From the NCBI GenBank assembly GCA_013433145.1, contig CM024187.1:1054001-1118000 (forward strand): a stretch of DNA of 64,000 nucleotides, in the 5' to 3' direction. Both the position numbers and the translations under genes were made by a program. How positions within the stretch are numbered: the first letter of the stretch is position 1; each line of letters opens with the position of its first letter. A model generated the notes under the pieces. It saw only the letters and a program-made list of their open reading frames with translations. It did not search any database and was not told the DNA's origin. Origin of the DNA: Ascaris suum. Lineage: Eukaryota; Nematoda; Chromadorea; Rhabditida; Ascarididae. Below, piece by piece: positions 50,901-60,800 of this stretch.

Positions 50901-52864
50901 CGTTCCCAAATCGATAATGTATACAATCTAAGCTAAAAAACACTCAATCGTAGAGCATTCGCCTGGTAAGCAAGGCGTCGCTGGTTCGTTTCCGTTTGCG
51001 GACAAAGTTTTTATTGGTCATGAAATATTAACTGACATTGAAAAGAAAATAAGCTGAAACACATCACAAATACACTTGCCTAACATAGGTGCTATGCGCA
51101 AGCAATTGCTTCATCGCGTTAAGAACTTAGGATACCCCATTCTATAGTTGAAGTAGGATTAAGAACGTGACTGATGTGAACACTGAATAAATAACGCTAT
51201 ATTTGTGTCAATACTTCCTAAAAACAAGCTAAACTTATCAGAAGATTTGGTATGACATTCGCTTTTGCATTTTGCTCATTTGACTTACCACTTTCATAAG
51301 TAATCAGCTCATAAATTATCAATACATATGAGGATATCTTCAAAATTTCAATGATCCTCTCGCTTTCAGAGATATCCTATAAAAGACTCGTCTTATTTGC
51401 TCCAATCGACAACAAAAAGAATACATGACCAGTGTAAAATGCTTGGGAATTTTTGGGCTCCTTATTTATTTCCAACTCCTTTTGAAGCTGAAGGATCAGA
51501 TCGAAAGTTAGCTGAGAATTTATCCAATGGTGTACATTAGACGCATGAGATTTTATAACACTAGTTTGAGCCGCTCCGGACTTTAAAATGGCAGACAGAA
51601 TGACAGAATGCAGGCACAGACAAGCATATATACGCATGGGAGGCGCAATAGCGCGAATTTGCACATAAAAAATTTACAAAAAGTGCATAAAAAAGAGTGA
51701 AACGCACACGATCCATCAGAAAGGAAAGAAAAATAAATAAACGAAAATTGAAATATATCACTTCATAAGAAGGGAAGTGGAAGAAAGAAATGCAATTCTC
51801 AACAAAGTTCCAAGTGGAATTTCCGCTAATTTCCATCATCATTAGAATATCTTCTTATGAGCTACAATATGTTCAAAATTCTTCAAATTTACTAGTAATA
51901 ATCAAATATCAATATAGCTTTTAACCTAAAGATTTCCACATGTTTCTCAATATTCATGCATTTCCCATATTTCACTTACAATGAATAGTGGGTGAAAAAC
52001 AAGGAAGTAATTTTCTTTTCGAATGCTCAATTTCGATGAACGAAGTTGAAGAAAAGAGATGAATTTTTGCCTAGGAGAAATAAGGAGTACGCTTGAAAAC
52101 CTCGAAATATGTAATGCCTACTTCATCATTATTATTTTTTCTTTTCTCTCTTGTGCTTACAGATGCAAGTGAAATAGACAAGTTTGCGCCCACAATGAAT
52201 GCTTTCATTTTTACTCTCGCACTTTTTTTTTTTTGCGCAACAGCATGACTTATGCATTCGTGAGACTTCTCTCGCACAACAATCACACTTACGGCTCCCG
52301 TTTTCTCTCTTTTCTTCTATTTAACCACCGAATACTTTTAAGCAGGAAATTGAAATAACAAGTTTTTGAAAAATCTAGCAAACATCTTAGAGAGTATGAA
52401 ATCTGCATATGTGAGAAGGATTCATGCTAATTTTGACAGTTCAGTTTTGCACTGCTCGAATTTGCATGAATGCTGCACATCTTGCGCTTAACAGATTCAC
52501 AGCGCTTTAGTGCAAAAGAGCGTTGCATTTCACATGCGACAAAAAAAAACACGATTTCGATTTCTCCATTTTCCACGCTATAGAATCCAAAGCTCATTTG
52601 TAGCGGCACCTTTTAAAAGTCGACTGTCCAAACTAGTACGACTAATCTATTTCAGTGGATAGCTTAATCAGTTACTAATCGGTGATAAATGCCTCGTAAT
52701 CAAATATGGATGCCGAATTTTGCGAAGCGTCTCTCACTGTTAACGCACTTTGCAAAGACTGGCAATAATCATACTAATATAAAAATTTCGATGCAGCCAC
52801 TTACGTCATCGACTATGGTGGATACGTCGCCGGTAACGGTGACTTGCTTGATATAATCGGGCAT
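38873..52864 (-). CDS. divergent type I inositol-polyphosphate 5-phosphatase-like protein (INPP5A / ipp-5 family), partial
   Basis: Type I 5-phosphatases remove the 5-phosphate of Ins(1,4,5)P3 and Ins(1,3,4,5)P4, ending calcium signals (family knowledge). Seven minus-strand exons spread over 14 kb follow the order of human INPP5A: QVTVTGDVSTIVDD, KPEFAVIHIQGL, SRAFFDTRETGLGSIYLF, RFRIYGRDFTFVNLNLHAV, FDLHSIHDWFFR and EEFMKTLCPAWADRVL. All reads are open without indels (about 900 nt). Missing are an exon linking 45269 to 42795 (needs 1-nt carry in, phase 0 out), the exon(s) with the GDFNFRLD motif between 42640 and 39344, and the C-terminus with GDHKP below 38873. Two positions used for metal/catalysis in the family differ here: Asn of the TANVG-type motif is Asp, and Glu of the QE motif is Gly. 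It may therefore be a paralog with weak or no activity. Confidence 0.82.
39189..39344 (-). CDS. INPP5A-like exon with FDLHSIHDWF
   Basis: Acceptor gtactgttttag; donor TTCCAG|gtagtt, a weaker site. 52 codons, phase 0 at both ends: SVVTVEHHRFDLHSIHDWFF, then FGGKLLEESVFFQ. Equivalent to the INPP5A segment LEKKLFDYFNQEVFR...ELDISFP. The plus-strand frame at 39117-39482 is its shadow. Confidence 0.8.
41124..41308 (+). CDS. possible two-exon fragment on the opposite strand, unidentified
   Basis: Inside an INPP5A-like intron. Exon 41124-41189 (acceptor actctttcag, donor CAA|gtaagaaaa) joins in frame to 41248-41308 (acceptor aattccag) across a 58-nt intron: SIVDLALTQTSRF, then SLRRAISQFNGAILPNVSL and stop. 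Splice signals are good; no homology is recognised. Confidence 0.22.
42640..42795 (-). CDS. INPP5A-like exon with VNLNLHAVPFED
   Basis: Acceptor ttggatttcag and donor GAGCAG|gtaaac; 52 codons, phase 0 at both ends. TGYLMSRFRIYGRDFTFVNL matches RKGFIRTRWCIADCAFDLVN. The expected HLFHD is read as NLHAV. Confidence 0.83.
43692..44503. repeat. six-copy tandem repeat, unit 132-138 bp, with C/T tract
   Basis: Units begin GAATAAATTACATTCGAYCT at 43692, 43826, 43963, 44099, 44234 and 44366, and the last ends at 44503. Each holds a run of 9-13 Cs followed by 6-9 Ts, then TCCTGTATTCTCGAATTCGT and CATTGYAATTTTCG. Copies are nearly identical apart from the tract lengths and a few substitutions or small deletions, so the array is young. 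It lies in the INPP5A-like intron between 42795 and 45269. The repeat-peptide ORFs across it are artefacts. Confidence 0.95.
45269..45471 (-). CDS. INPP5A-like exon 4
   Basis: Acceptor tttcatag and donor ATTAT|gtaagt. Begins GLGSIYLFRSYEEIELFDR, equivalent to ALGSFYFLHESLKNIYQF of INPP5A, then a less conserved segment ending CDTKPTI. It leaves a 2-nt carry, so it cannot join directly to the exon at 42795. Confidence 0.8.
45993..46013. repeat. (AAT)n microsatellite
   Basis: About seven ATA/AAT units in the intron between INPP5A-like exons 3 and 4. Confidence 0.8.
46044..46116 (-). CDS. INPP5A-like exon 3
   Basis: Acceptor gattcttttag and donor ACG|gtagaatg. It needs a 1-nt carry, which exon 2 supplies, and ends in phase 0, which exon 4 requires. 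The residues ILRDPAEISIQFSTSRAFFD correspond to the KEYNRARVYLD region of INPP5A. Splice phases make this exon secure despite its small size (73 nt). Confidence 0.82.
46403..46539 (-). CDS. INPP5A-like exon 2
   Basis: Encodes ENLLQDWCAEVAKEVWEQ, then KPEFAVIHIQGLRAAE, matching the INPP5A run ENLQKNW...KPHFMALHCQEFGG. Donor AAATG|gtatgtgag (phase 2). The apparent acceptor is atttgag, unusual for nematodes, so the 5' boundary may be slightly off. The Gly in IQGL replaces the metal-binding Glu expected after Gln. Confidence 0.8.
46838..46866 (+). other. G-rich tract with quadruplex potential
   Basis: GTGGGTGGGGGGGGGAGGGG contains four or more G3+ runs with short spacers. It lies at the start of the coding-like nested region. 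Confidence 0.4.
47029..48029 (+). pseudogene. coding-like region nested in the INPP5A-like intron, frames interrupted
   Basis: Open, protein-like segments follow one another in changing + frames: WPLSDDSSCILHNPDADPES, then DDLSVSDGDLLS (to 47150); NEDVNAELHQSSSRPSR (47.19-47.24 kb); HERSQRWRRSHYTSLVLDRL (47.34-47.43 kb); FLHLDGKSTQAECLSADKFA (47.55-47.61 kb); CELIDHVHSYTLEGRTPFQI (47.79-47.85 kb); and VAKKTKNKKTALAVIMKKIR (47.93-47.99 kb). Good acceptors precede some (ttcgcaatag, ggctgcgtttcag). It may be a decayed mobile-element polyprotein, a nested gene with indels, or partly chance. No family assigned. Confidence 0.3.
50206..50242 (+). other. G-rich tract with quadruplex potential
   Basis: GGGGGAGGAGGTGAGG, then a run of about nine Gs and GAAGGGG, satisfy a loose G-quadruplex pattern. 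Confidence 0.4.
50937..51003 (+). pseudogene. tRNA-Thr(GGU)-like relic or tRNA-derived repeat
   Basis: TAGAGCATTCGCCTGGTAAG closely resembles tRNA-Thr D-arm and anticodon sequence, with anticodon GGT at 50965-50967 in a 7-base loop. GGTTCGTTTCC is a near box B. The D stem is shortened, the anticodon stem has a mismatch, and the acceptor stem does not pair. Not a functional tRNA as read. Confidence 0.5.
52805..52864 (-). CDS. INPP5A-like exon 1 (start codon)
   Basis: Twenty codons from ATG (52864-52862) to the donor GAC|gtaagtgg. MPDYIKQ is followed by VTVTGDVSTIVDD, aligned to VTANVGSLFDD of INPP5A. I chose this ATG because its distance to that motif fits the family and it sits 12 nt after a strong acceptor. 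The frame is also open upstream to the acceptor (GETI), so an internal exon is possible. Confidence 0.78.
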
Positions 52865-52885
52865 TATCGTCTCGCCCTGAAATTT
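52865..52885 (-). promoter_or_regulatory. probable spliced-leader trans-splice acceptor
   Basis: On the minus strand, tttcaaatttcag lies 12 nt before the presumed start codon of the INPP5A-like gene. Such a short 5' leader after a TTTCAG site is typical of SL1 trans-splicing in nematodes. A 5' UTR or coding cis-intron is the alternative. Confidence 0.5.
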
Positions 52886-53322
52886 GAAAAAAAAAAACCT
52901 GCTTAAAAGATGTGGAAAAAATGAAGAGTAGAACGCCCGCTAGGCAATGACGCCTGAGTAACGAAATGAAAATAATGATCGTCCTATGCTAGCTATTAGA
53001 ATAAGAGCAGCTCTACCAAAAAAAAAAAGTTTATAGGTAATGAGAACATAAACCAACCTTGTGAACAAAATCTGTGTTCCGCAAGCTTAAAGCCATTGGC
53101 CTTCTACCAATGGGTTGTTCTTATCTTTTACATCAAACTCGAAATAACACTAAGGATAAACACTGCTAAATAGAACATCATAGATGTAAAATGAAATATA
53201 AATAACATCAAAATAAGTGGTTGTATTCAGTGAAACTACAATTATGCATCTGAAACGTTCAAAAACTTCAAATATAAATTAACGACAAATAAAACTTCAA
53301 ACTTCAAGGCAAAAATCGAATA

Positions 53323-53532
53323 ATGAAGCAGAATGGGAAAACACAGCCGCTTCCCCTACACCTACATAGCATAGATTTGTTGGAGGTATATGAAGAAGCA
53401 ACAGGGCAACGTTTTATACGAGCAGACGGAATTTATGCACAAGAGTTGATTTCGCGATCCTTCATAGGGCACAAACTGATGAAGACGCAACGTAAGGTCA
53501 GAGAAGGAACCGGTCCGACAGCAAAAAGTTAA
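53323..53532 (+). CDS. unassigned 69-codon ORF
   Basis: Complete ATG-to-TAA frame with balanced polar composition (LLEVYEEATGQRFIRADGIY) located 0.46 kb upstream of, and divergent from, the INPP5A-like start. No family recognised. The antisense frame (53640-53362) is hydrophobic at its start and is an alternative. Confidence 0.22.
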   Translation: MKQNGKTQPLPLHLHSIDLLEVYEEATGQRFIRADGIYAQELISRSFIGHKLMKTQRKVREGTGPTAKS

Positions 53533-53640
53533 TGACTCATTCACCTGCTGAAAGCGGTCGCAAATACCTGTACGCAATATCAAAGCAAAGCCCAGACCAA
53601 TCATTACCACAACCGAAACAGTGCGAATAGTCAAACACAA

Positions 53641-56400
53641 ATTAAACTTCTCGAGAAAGCTATCGATTTCCTTACAAGTTCAATAATTGCAGCTACAGAA
53701 TAGAATCTCGTTTCAAGGACTTGAAAGAAATGAAGAAGGAGTCCTAAGAAAACTTCTAGAAGCTTTCATAGAGCGAAAACTCCTTAACTATAGTAAAGGA
53801 GAGAAATTTTCGCTTTAGTAAACTAGATGGGTAGATTTGGCTGATCATTACAAGATTTCTCAATGATCCGATAATTGGAATTTTTCTTTCGATAACGCCA
53901 GCTTTTCTCTGATTCAGTGATAATATGAATACGTCAGTGCATAAGAAAGATTGAGATAAAGCAATAAAGAAAAGTAAAGAAATTTTTTGCTGTGTAGAGT
54001 CGTCTTCCTCTTCAGCCTTCTTAAAGAAAATAAAATAATGCGGTCGTAGTTTAACACATTAAGAGAATGCAAATGAGGCAAAAGCACAAATAAATCTAAA
54101 CAGAAGTTCTAGAGAGAGGAGATCGAGTGCAGAAAAGAAAGTCTGAAAGGTGAAACCCACAGGTGGAATCCATTACCACTAAATCCACCACTTCTTGCAA
54201 TGAACAACCACATAATCTTTTCGATCACATAATGAAACGCCCAATTTCATACGTCACACGCCAAAAGGAATGAAGCTTAGAATTGAGTTAATTATCGGTA
54301 TGCTGCCTATTCCACGTTGATAATATAAGATTTACACGCGTTATCCCTAGCACTTGCAATACATATCTAAAAGACACTAATAATTGGGGCTCATGGAATA
54401 AACAAAGCGACTGAGAGCAATCATATCAACAAATACAATCAAATTGTTGCGCACTTTTGTCCCGAAGCGATTGTCCTTAATTCGAAATCCGTGGTATACA
54501 TTCCTTCTCCATGAATCAATAAGGACTAACTGATAAAGATAAACGAAATAATCTACCTAAAGACAAGTTAATAAGAGAGGGAGAGAGAGGGAGAGCTTTC
54601 TGGATTTGCTGCTCCAATCAAACGAGATAAACGGCTTTAAATTTAGAAGCTTTCTGAGGCAGCAGACAACACAAGAAAGAGTAGCGTGTATATAATGCTC
54701 ATTTGAAGCCACAAAGAAGCAAGAGCAATGTAAGTTTCCAACGTTCGAAGGGCACAATAAACAGTGAAAGCTAGAGTAAATTGAGCTCGAGTTGAAGCGC
54801 GTGTGGTTCGAGTCAATGAATTCGAGAAGCATTGAAGGGCAATGCATCCGAGTTGGGGCGGTCAGTGCAAACGTTTAGCCACACCACCGCATTTCGCTGC
54901 AATCAGAGCAGATCGGTAGCCTGTTCAATAAAAACTCCCGATTCCGAGAGAGATCAGCCGCTTTCACTTGCACAGTCTATCGATTTGTATATACAAGCGA
55001 ACAGCAAGCAATGTGCACAACGCACACACACACACACAAATGCACACATTCGTAAAGGGTGTGGCTGATGCTACTGATACATTCAAGTATGCTGCAGCAG
55101 CATCCGTAGCTCGAAAGACGACACACACTCGATGGCCCTTCTCACAATAACCTTCCGGCAACACCACAAGCTATAACATTCTACGTCAGAGTCAGCAGAG
55201 TATGCCGATGCAATACTTAGCTGTTCCCATCACCACTTCTTCCCAATCATACACACACACACACTGATGCATCTCAACGACACTCGAAAAAATCATTTCC
55301 TAGGCTTTCTGAAGGTGACGTCTTAGAGCACATGTTTCCTATATTGATTAATTGCTGCCAAAAAGTTCTGCCTTACCTATGTCCGCGATAGAATTTTTTA
55401 GAGAAGAGAGTTGTCGACCTAGCGCCAACAAAGCTCAAGATTTTCCTCGAGAATTCACACTAAAATCTCGTCGCTATGAATGGAAAATTTGCTGTCTGCA
55501 ATGAAATAAGCCAACTATGGCAAGCGCTGAACCCTCATTTGTATGCATTCGAATCGCTCCTCCCTTCTCTTCTCGCCACGCAACGCGTTTTCTCACATCC
55601 ATCGTATCATTAGCCAAAATATGAACAAATAAATATGTCAAAAAATGATTCAGTAAGCAAATGCTTTATAATTTTTCTTCATATGCAAAATATCTCCCCT
55701 TAGTGATACATTATTCCATAAAATTTTGCTCAGTGGTAGTAGAACTCAAAAAAAAAAACGGTGACATATTAGAGAGAAATTCTTCATAGAAAGGGCTGTA
55801 TTTGAATGGGACTGGTAAATGAGAAATGAAACATCGAAAAATTTCATCACTCGGCTAAAAAATTAAGAAAACGGCAACAAAAAAGTGAAAAATGATCGGC
55901 AATTGTAAAGACGCAAAATATTTCATGAATACTCTTCCTGTAGCGAGGCTCTTACTCATCCTTTCAAAGAAAACGATGATGGAAAATTCTTGAGAATAAA
56001 AAATTTAAAAGCAAAAAAAAAAAACCAAAGCAGCCAACTCAGTGTTTTGGAATTCAAATGAAACACAAAAAGCTTAACAACAATCTCAACAAAGTTATGT
56101 GGAGAAAATTTTTCTTGAAACCTTGCATTTTTATGATAATTTACCATTCGAAATTACTTCTCAGTATAGGTTCGTACTCTTAATTTCTCAATCACTTTGG
56201 AAATATCCAACATTCCTTTGCATATTCGTAAATTATGCTGCAAAATCAATCTATGATGCTTTAAGCATGTAAGCTGAAAAAAAAAAATCACTACCTCCAT
56301 AACATATATAACCGTTAGGAAATATTCAGTGCAAATGGGAATAAGCTAAAAATGATATTTAAAAGTTATAATGATGTGGTCATTGATAACTTTTTTTTAG
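53641..56400. other. intergenic stretch without recognised gene
   Basis: Holds (CA)n runs at about 55022-55038 and 55247-55264, a GAGAGG-rich segment near 54575-54595 and otherwise unremarkable AT-rich sequence. Frames at 54557-55167 are unsupported. Confidence 0.5.
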
Positions 56401-56561
56401 AAAAGCCCTTAATAGCAGAGCCTATTTCTTATTTCGACAGTAGATATGTTCCCAATGCTTATAAGAAGAGGGCCGCCAAACTTATAAACAATCGGATGGA
56501 GAATCGTTTTGCAAATAATATAATTGAATTAAATATGAGAATACTTCATAAAAAATATTAA
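56401..56561 (+). CDS. candidate terminal exon, unidentified
   Basis: Follows a strong acceptor (aacttttttttag) and is open for 52 codons to TAA with a well-balanced, basic composition: EPISYFDSRYVPNAYKKRAA, then MENRFANNIIELNMRILHKK. The open frame stands out in very AT-rich surroundings. No upstream exon or family is recognised. Confidence 0.35.
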
Positions 56562-56903
56562 ACAATATAAATCCTAAATTAAACTTTAAAAAAAAACCAT
56601 ATTGGATTTTAAATTTCATTCGATAATTATGCTTAAGTATTACTCATCAAAATTGCACGAGTAAATAGAGGAAAGAAAACTCTCTAAATAATTGCACAAA
56701 TTGCGTCTATCCAGAGATATTTGAGAAATCATTTCACAATGAGTAAATAACAAAAAAAAAAAAAACTCCTCAACGTTGAGATCATCGAATTGCATTGCTA
56801 AAACTAACAGGAAAGTAGGCAACCTACGCATTGTGGCAAATGGTGAGTGCTGTTGTACACAAAAGTACACTTAAGAGACTGCAGTCGTTGATTTATACGT
56901 TTA

Positions 56904-57275
56904 TTGTTCATTAGAAAAAAAAAAAGGAAAGGAAAAAAGACGTATGTGGGGGATGTAAAGCAAAGCGCACATTCAGGTGTGAAAGGTGCTATTCTTGATT
57001 CTCTTCACGCACCTAAAAATTTCCTCCTTATCAATATCTTTGCGAATTGCTTATTTCTAGAAAAAAAAAAAATCATCGCGTTTAGTGGAACTCCGATTAA
57101 TCATGATGAGAATCTGCAGCTAAATCTTTCGATACGAAGCGTAAAATTATATAAAATTATATTTCCACTATATTCTATTATAAACTATGATTTTGTTGCT
57201 TTTGTGATGAGAAATTTTTTTTCATTGTTACGGATAGGGATCGTTCTGTTATTAAAACTCATAGGATATGGTTGA
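56904..57275 (+). CDS. unassigned 123-codon ORF
   Basis: The second-longest ATG frame on the plus strand, in AT-rich sequence. It begins Lys-rich from an A-run, then TYVGDVKQSAHSGVKGAILD, and ends with a hydrophobic segment. No splice support or family; may be chance. Confidence 0.18.
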   Translation: MFIRKKKRKGKKTYVGDVKQSAHSGVKGAILDSLHAPKNFLLINIFANCLFLEKKKIIAFSGTPINHDENLQLNLSIRSVKLYKIIFPLYSIINYDFVAFVMRNFFSLLRIGIVLLLKLIGYG

Positions 57276-57774
57276 TGCAAGTTTTCAATGCGAAACGTTA
57301 GCAAATCGTTGAATGCCTATTCGAAAGTTTGAAAGATGAAGTAAATTATAAGGCGCGATGAGAGATTTTTGTAAATATGTTGAAACTATGGAAAAAACTT
57401 TTTCGATGAAATTGAAAATGATTCTCGACCATAGGAATAAGAAAGTTGAAGGTGACTGTTAAAAGAAAGCTAACGAAATATGATTTATTTTTCTCGGCTC
57501 AGGAAGTTATTACTTTTGTAAGCTGTATTTGAAAGCAACATTTCAATGTTTTGCTGAACGACTAAAATTACCGTCGTATATAGCGCACTCACTTAGCAGT
57601 ATAAAAATTTCGAGTGCAACTTATGCAATGCAACATATTAGGTTTACGGTTCAAAATAGACGCTTCGAGTTTTGGCAAACGATCTCTTGATAGATGGAAG
57701 TGAGATTTTAGTTGACGAGTTCTCCTCAGGTATTAGATTAGTGAGTGGACTTTCATGCTTTTGGAATAATAAGA

Positions 57775-57812
57775 TCGTAATAAATGCGGTAATATTACCG
57801 CATTTATTACGA
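57775..57812. repeat. perfect 38-bp palindrome containing TAATATTAC
   Basis: Each 19-base half-site is the exact reverse complement of the other, centred on AATATT. The centre reads GCGGTAATATTACCGC. It could extrude a cruciform or mark a palindromic mobile-element end. Confidence 0.85.
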
Positions 57813-60800
57813 CCCAAGTACATCAAATTACCCATGCCAAGTGCTCGTTTCAAGGAAAGAGAAATTAGTTGATTTCTTTAAAATATTTTATTGCGACGAG
57901 AATTGAAAATAACCTATAAATGCAATAACGCATAACTGCGACTGAAGCAATCTGCAAGGAGCAAGAGGCAGGATTATGACGTTCTTCGAGTATCAGGAAC
58001 TATAAAAAATGACTAGTTGCGAACAACACCAATCCTTATCGGTAATGGGACTAATCTGCAGGAGAATGTGCTTTTTAGCTGAGTGCTACACGAGGTGAAT
58101 TCAACTTCGATGGTCATGCTTCCTTGCACTTGTCTCAAAATTATGCTGTAAGATGAGATTGGAGACTGCAAACGCAACGAGGGGATGCTTTTTGTATTTC
58201 AAATCTAGAAACTGCAGACGGGTAATCTGATTCTCCTTCCTTCTATAAAATCCACTGTGATTTGAACTGAACAGATATATTCAAACAATTTAAACAGCAA
58301 TATTACTGTGTGCGTACTCAACCGTCTTCGTTTCTTCGTCATTCACGTTAACCTATACTATCATGGATCGACCTTTAGAGATCTGCATGCATGAGTTTAG
58401 ACGCAAGCTTTATAAACCTGATTGCATAAGAAGCATATGCACACATATCCTCAAACGTACTTGGGCAAAACACAACCTTTGCTACTTTTTTTTCCAGCTT
58501 TAAGAGTCCTTACCGATATCACGAACTGATGCGATGTAACGGTCAATTTTCAAACATGGGCAAATATGGCTATCTAAGCAGCTTATAAACAGGACATTCG
58601 AGAAGCATATAAACAAGCTCTAAGCAATTTCTTAATGAAGAGTTCATTATCATGATGTATTTTAAAAGTCAGCGGGAATAAACTTCCTGATGAATGACAT
58701 GCGAAACGAAATCTTTAAAGTGGAGGAGAACGTGGAACCGCAATGAAGAAATAGGAGCCAGGCCAAGGTCGTTACGAACGTTAAGTGCGGTCGAGGTGCA
58801 AGGTCGTTATGAGAACCGTTTGGTGCTTTTCATCATGCAAAGGCTTCTTTTCGTCCTCTCATTCGTCCCGTTGTCGTCTGTAAAGCATACGCTTGGGTAC
58901 AGTCATTTTTATCACCTTTTTAGGGCGTGCTTTCGTATGTCACTATTCCTTACAACTTCCTAAAAGAAACTTGTATCGCCTCACATCTAGTTGCATCATT
59001 CAGGATTCCGCAGGAACCAAAAATTCACTTCAATAAGATGTAAGATAATAATTATACTGCAATTATGACGCACCAAACTAGCTCAAGACAGGATCCGAAT
59101 GAAGGAATATTATGGGGGGGGGGGAGGAGTTAGAAGAAGACACTACCCTTCGTATATACGGGGATAAAAAGGCTGATGATGGATATTTTTATAAAATAAA
59201 TAATAAAATAATAACTATAAAAAAGAACTATGAGAATAAGGCATGGAGGGCTCAAGTTGTGCTCACTCGTTTAAATAAAAACAGCATGCACTGTACAAAA
59301 CAAGTATAGAAAACAATTGTTCTTTGAACAAATCAAGAGTCAGAGAGGTCCACTAGTACGTGCATTCAAAAATTCGTCCATAACTTTTGAAACCACCGAA
59401 GCTTAACTACTAACAGCTAATTGTTGACTGGAGGCCATAATAATTATCAATTATTGTATCAGCTAGAAAAAAAGAAAAATTCCAGAGAGAAAATCATAAG
59501 GAATAAATGATATGCCCATAATAGGATAATATGATTAGTAATACCGATATCTCGCCCCACCTGTTCAAAAGATAAATCGCCTATCTATCAGTAAATACAT
59601 CACTATCTCTTCTATAATAAAAACTCTATAGAAGTCACACATAATACTAACATGAGATTGAAAATGTAAAGGTAATATGGAAAGGAAATTCTTATTAATT
59701 GATCGGAATAATAACTTATACACTGATAACGAAGATGCAGACATATTGTGTAATCGGTACGATTGCTTCAGGGTAGCTTAGCGCATTAATAAATGTTTTC
59801 CAGCCTACAATATTATAGACATACTCATAAAACAGTAATGAAGGCATGATACCTTTTATTTTTGAAAATCACTTACCTGTGATGAAAGGTTGATACATCT
59901 TTTGAGCAAAAAAAAAAACTACATATTTCTTCACTTGTAGGAGAGACAGAGAAAAGCGCACGGTAATGTAATTCTTTGAGCGCAATTATTCTTAATTTCT
60001 TTCGATATTTCTCGGTTGCGTGATTCGTCTGTAAATTTCTTCAAATTGTCGCAAACGTTTGAAAAATTTCCATCATATTCTGTGATTTTGAAAATCCATA
60101 TGCAATTGTGTAGTTCAAATTTGCGTTGCTCAAAAGATAATTGCATAGGAAAATATGTCATTTTATCCGAGCAGAACAATACCACAGATAATTGAAGGAA
60201 GCATTCTTGATGTGATTCGACAAAACAGATAGCAAGATTTTCATATAAGAGCTAATGCTGGTCGACTAGTATCCGACGCAGCCATTTATGTATAAAGAAC
60301 TGGTGCTATTTCACAGAACGCATGGCTTAAGCAGAGAATGATTCGTTTTTTAAAGTACACCACAATTCATTAAACTCCGACGTTCTCAAGTTGAACTATG
60401 ATGAAAGGGATATATTCAGCGAGTAAAACAAAACTGGATAGGTTCGATTATGAAGAATGACGACCTACCGGAATAATTGAGGAATAGAAACAGGTACGGA
60501 AAAGGAGCGCAGCTTTGTATTTTATTCTAGAACGAATTGCAAAATATGAAAGACTCGAAATAGGCTGCTCTCGCAGGAAAAAAAAAAAACAAAAAAAAAC
60601 GGCTTCATCCCAAAAACTTCCACAACATTGACATTTTCTAAGTCACTATTGTTCTAGATTTGTTGAAAACCGAATAGGTTGCGAAAATAAAGTATTGAAA
60701 GATGTCACATAGTGACCAGTTCCATAAATAAGGAGATGAAAATTTTCCGAAGAACAGATCAACAAAATCAGCAAAATAAAACAAACAAACAAACAAACAA

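Larger units (their letters stand above)
48040..52804. other. remainder of INPP5A-like intron 1
   Basis: No exon of the host gene seen. It contains a GGTATCTCAGA mini-repeat near 49219-49245, a G-rich tract at 50206-50242 and a tRNA-like relic at 50937-51003. Short frames at 49747-50055 and 51377-51842 have no support. Confidence 0.5.
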
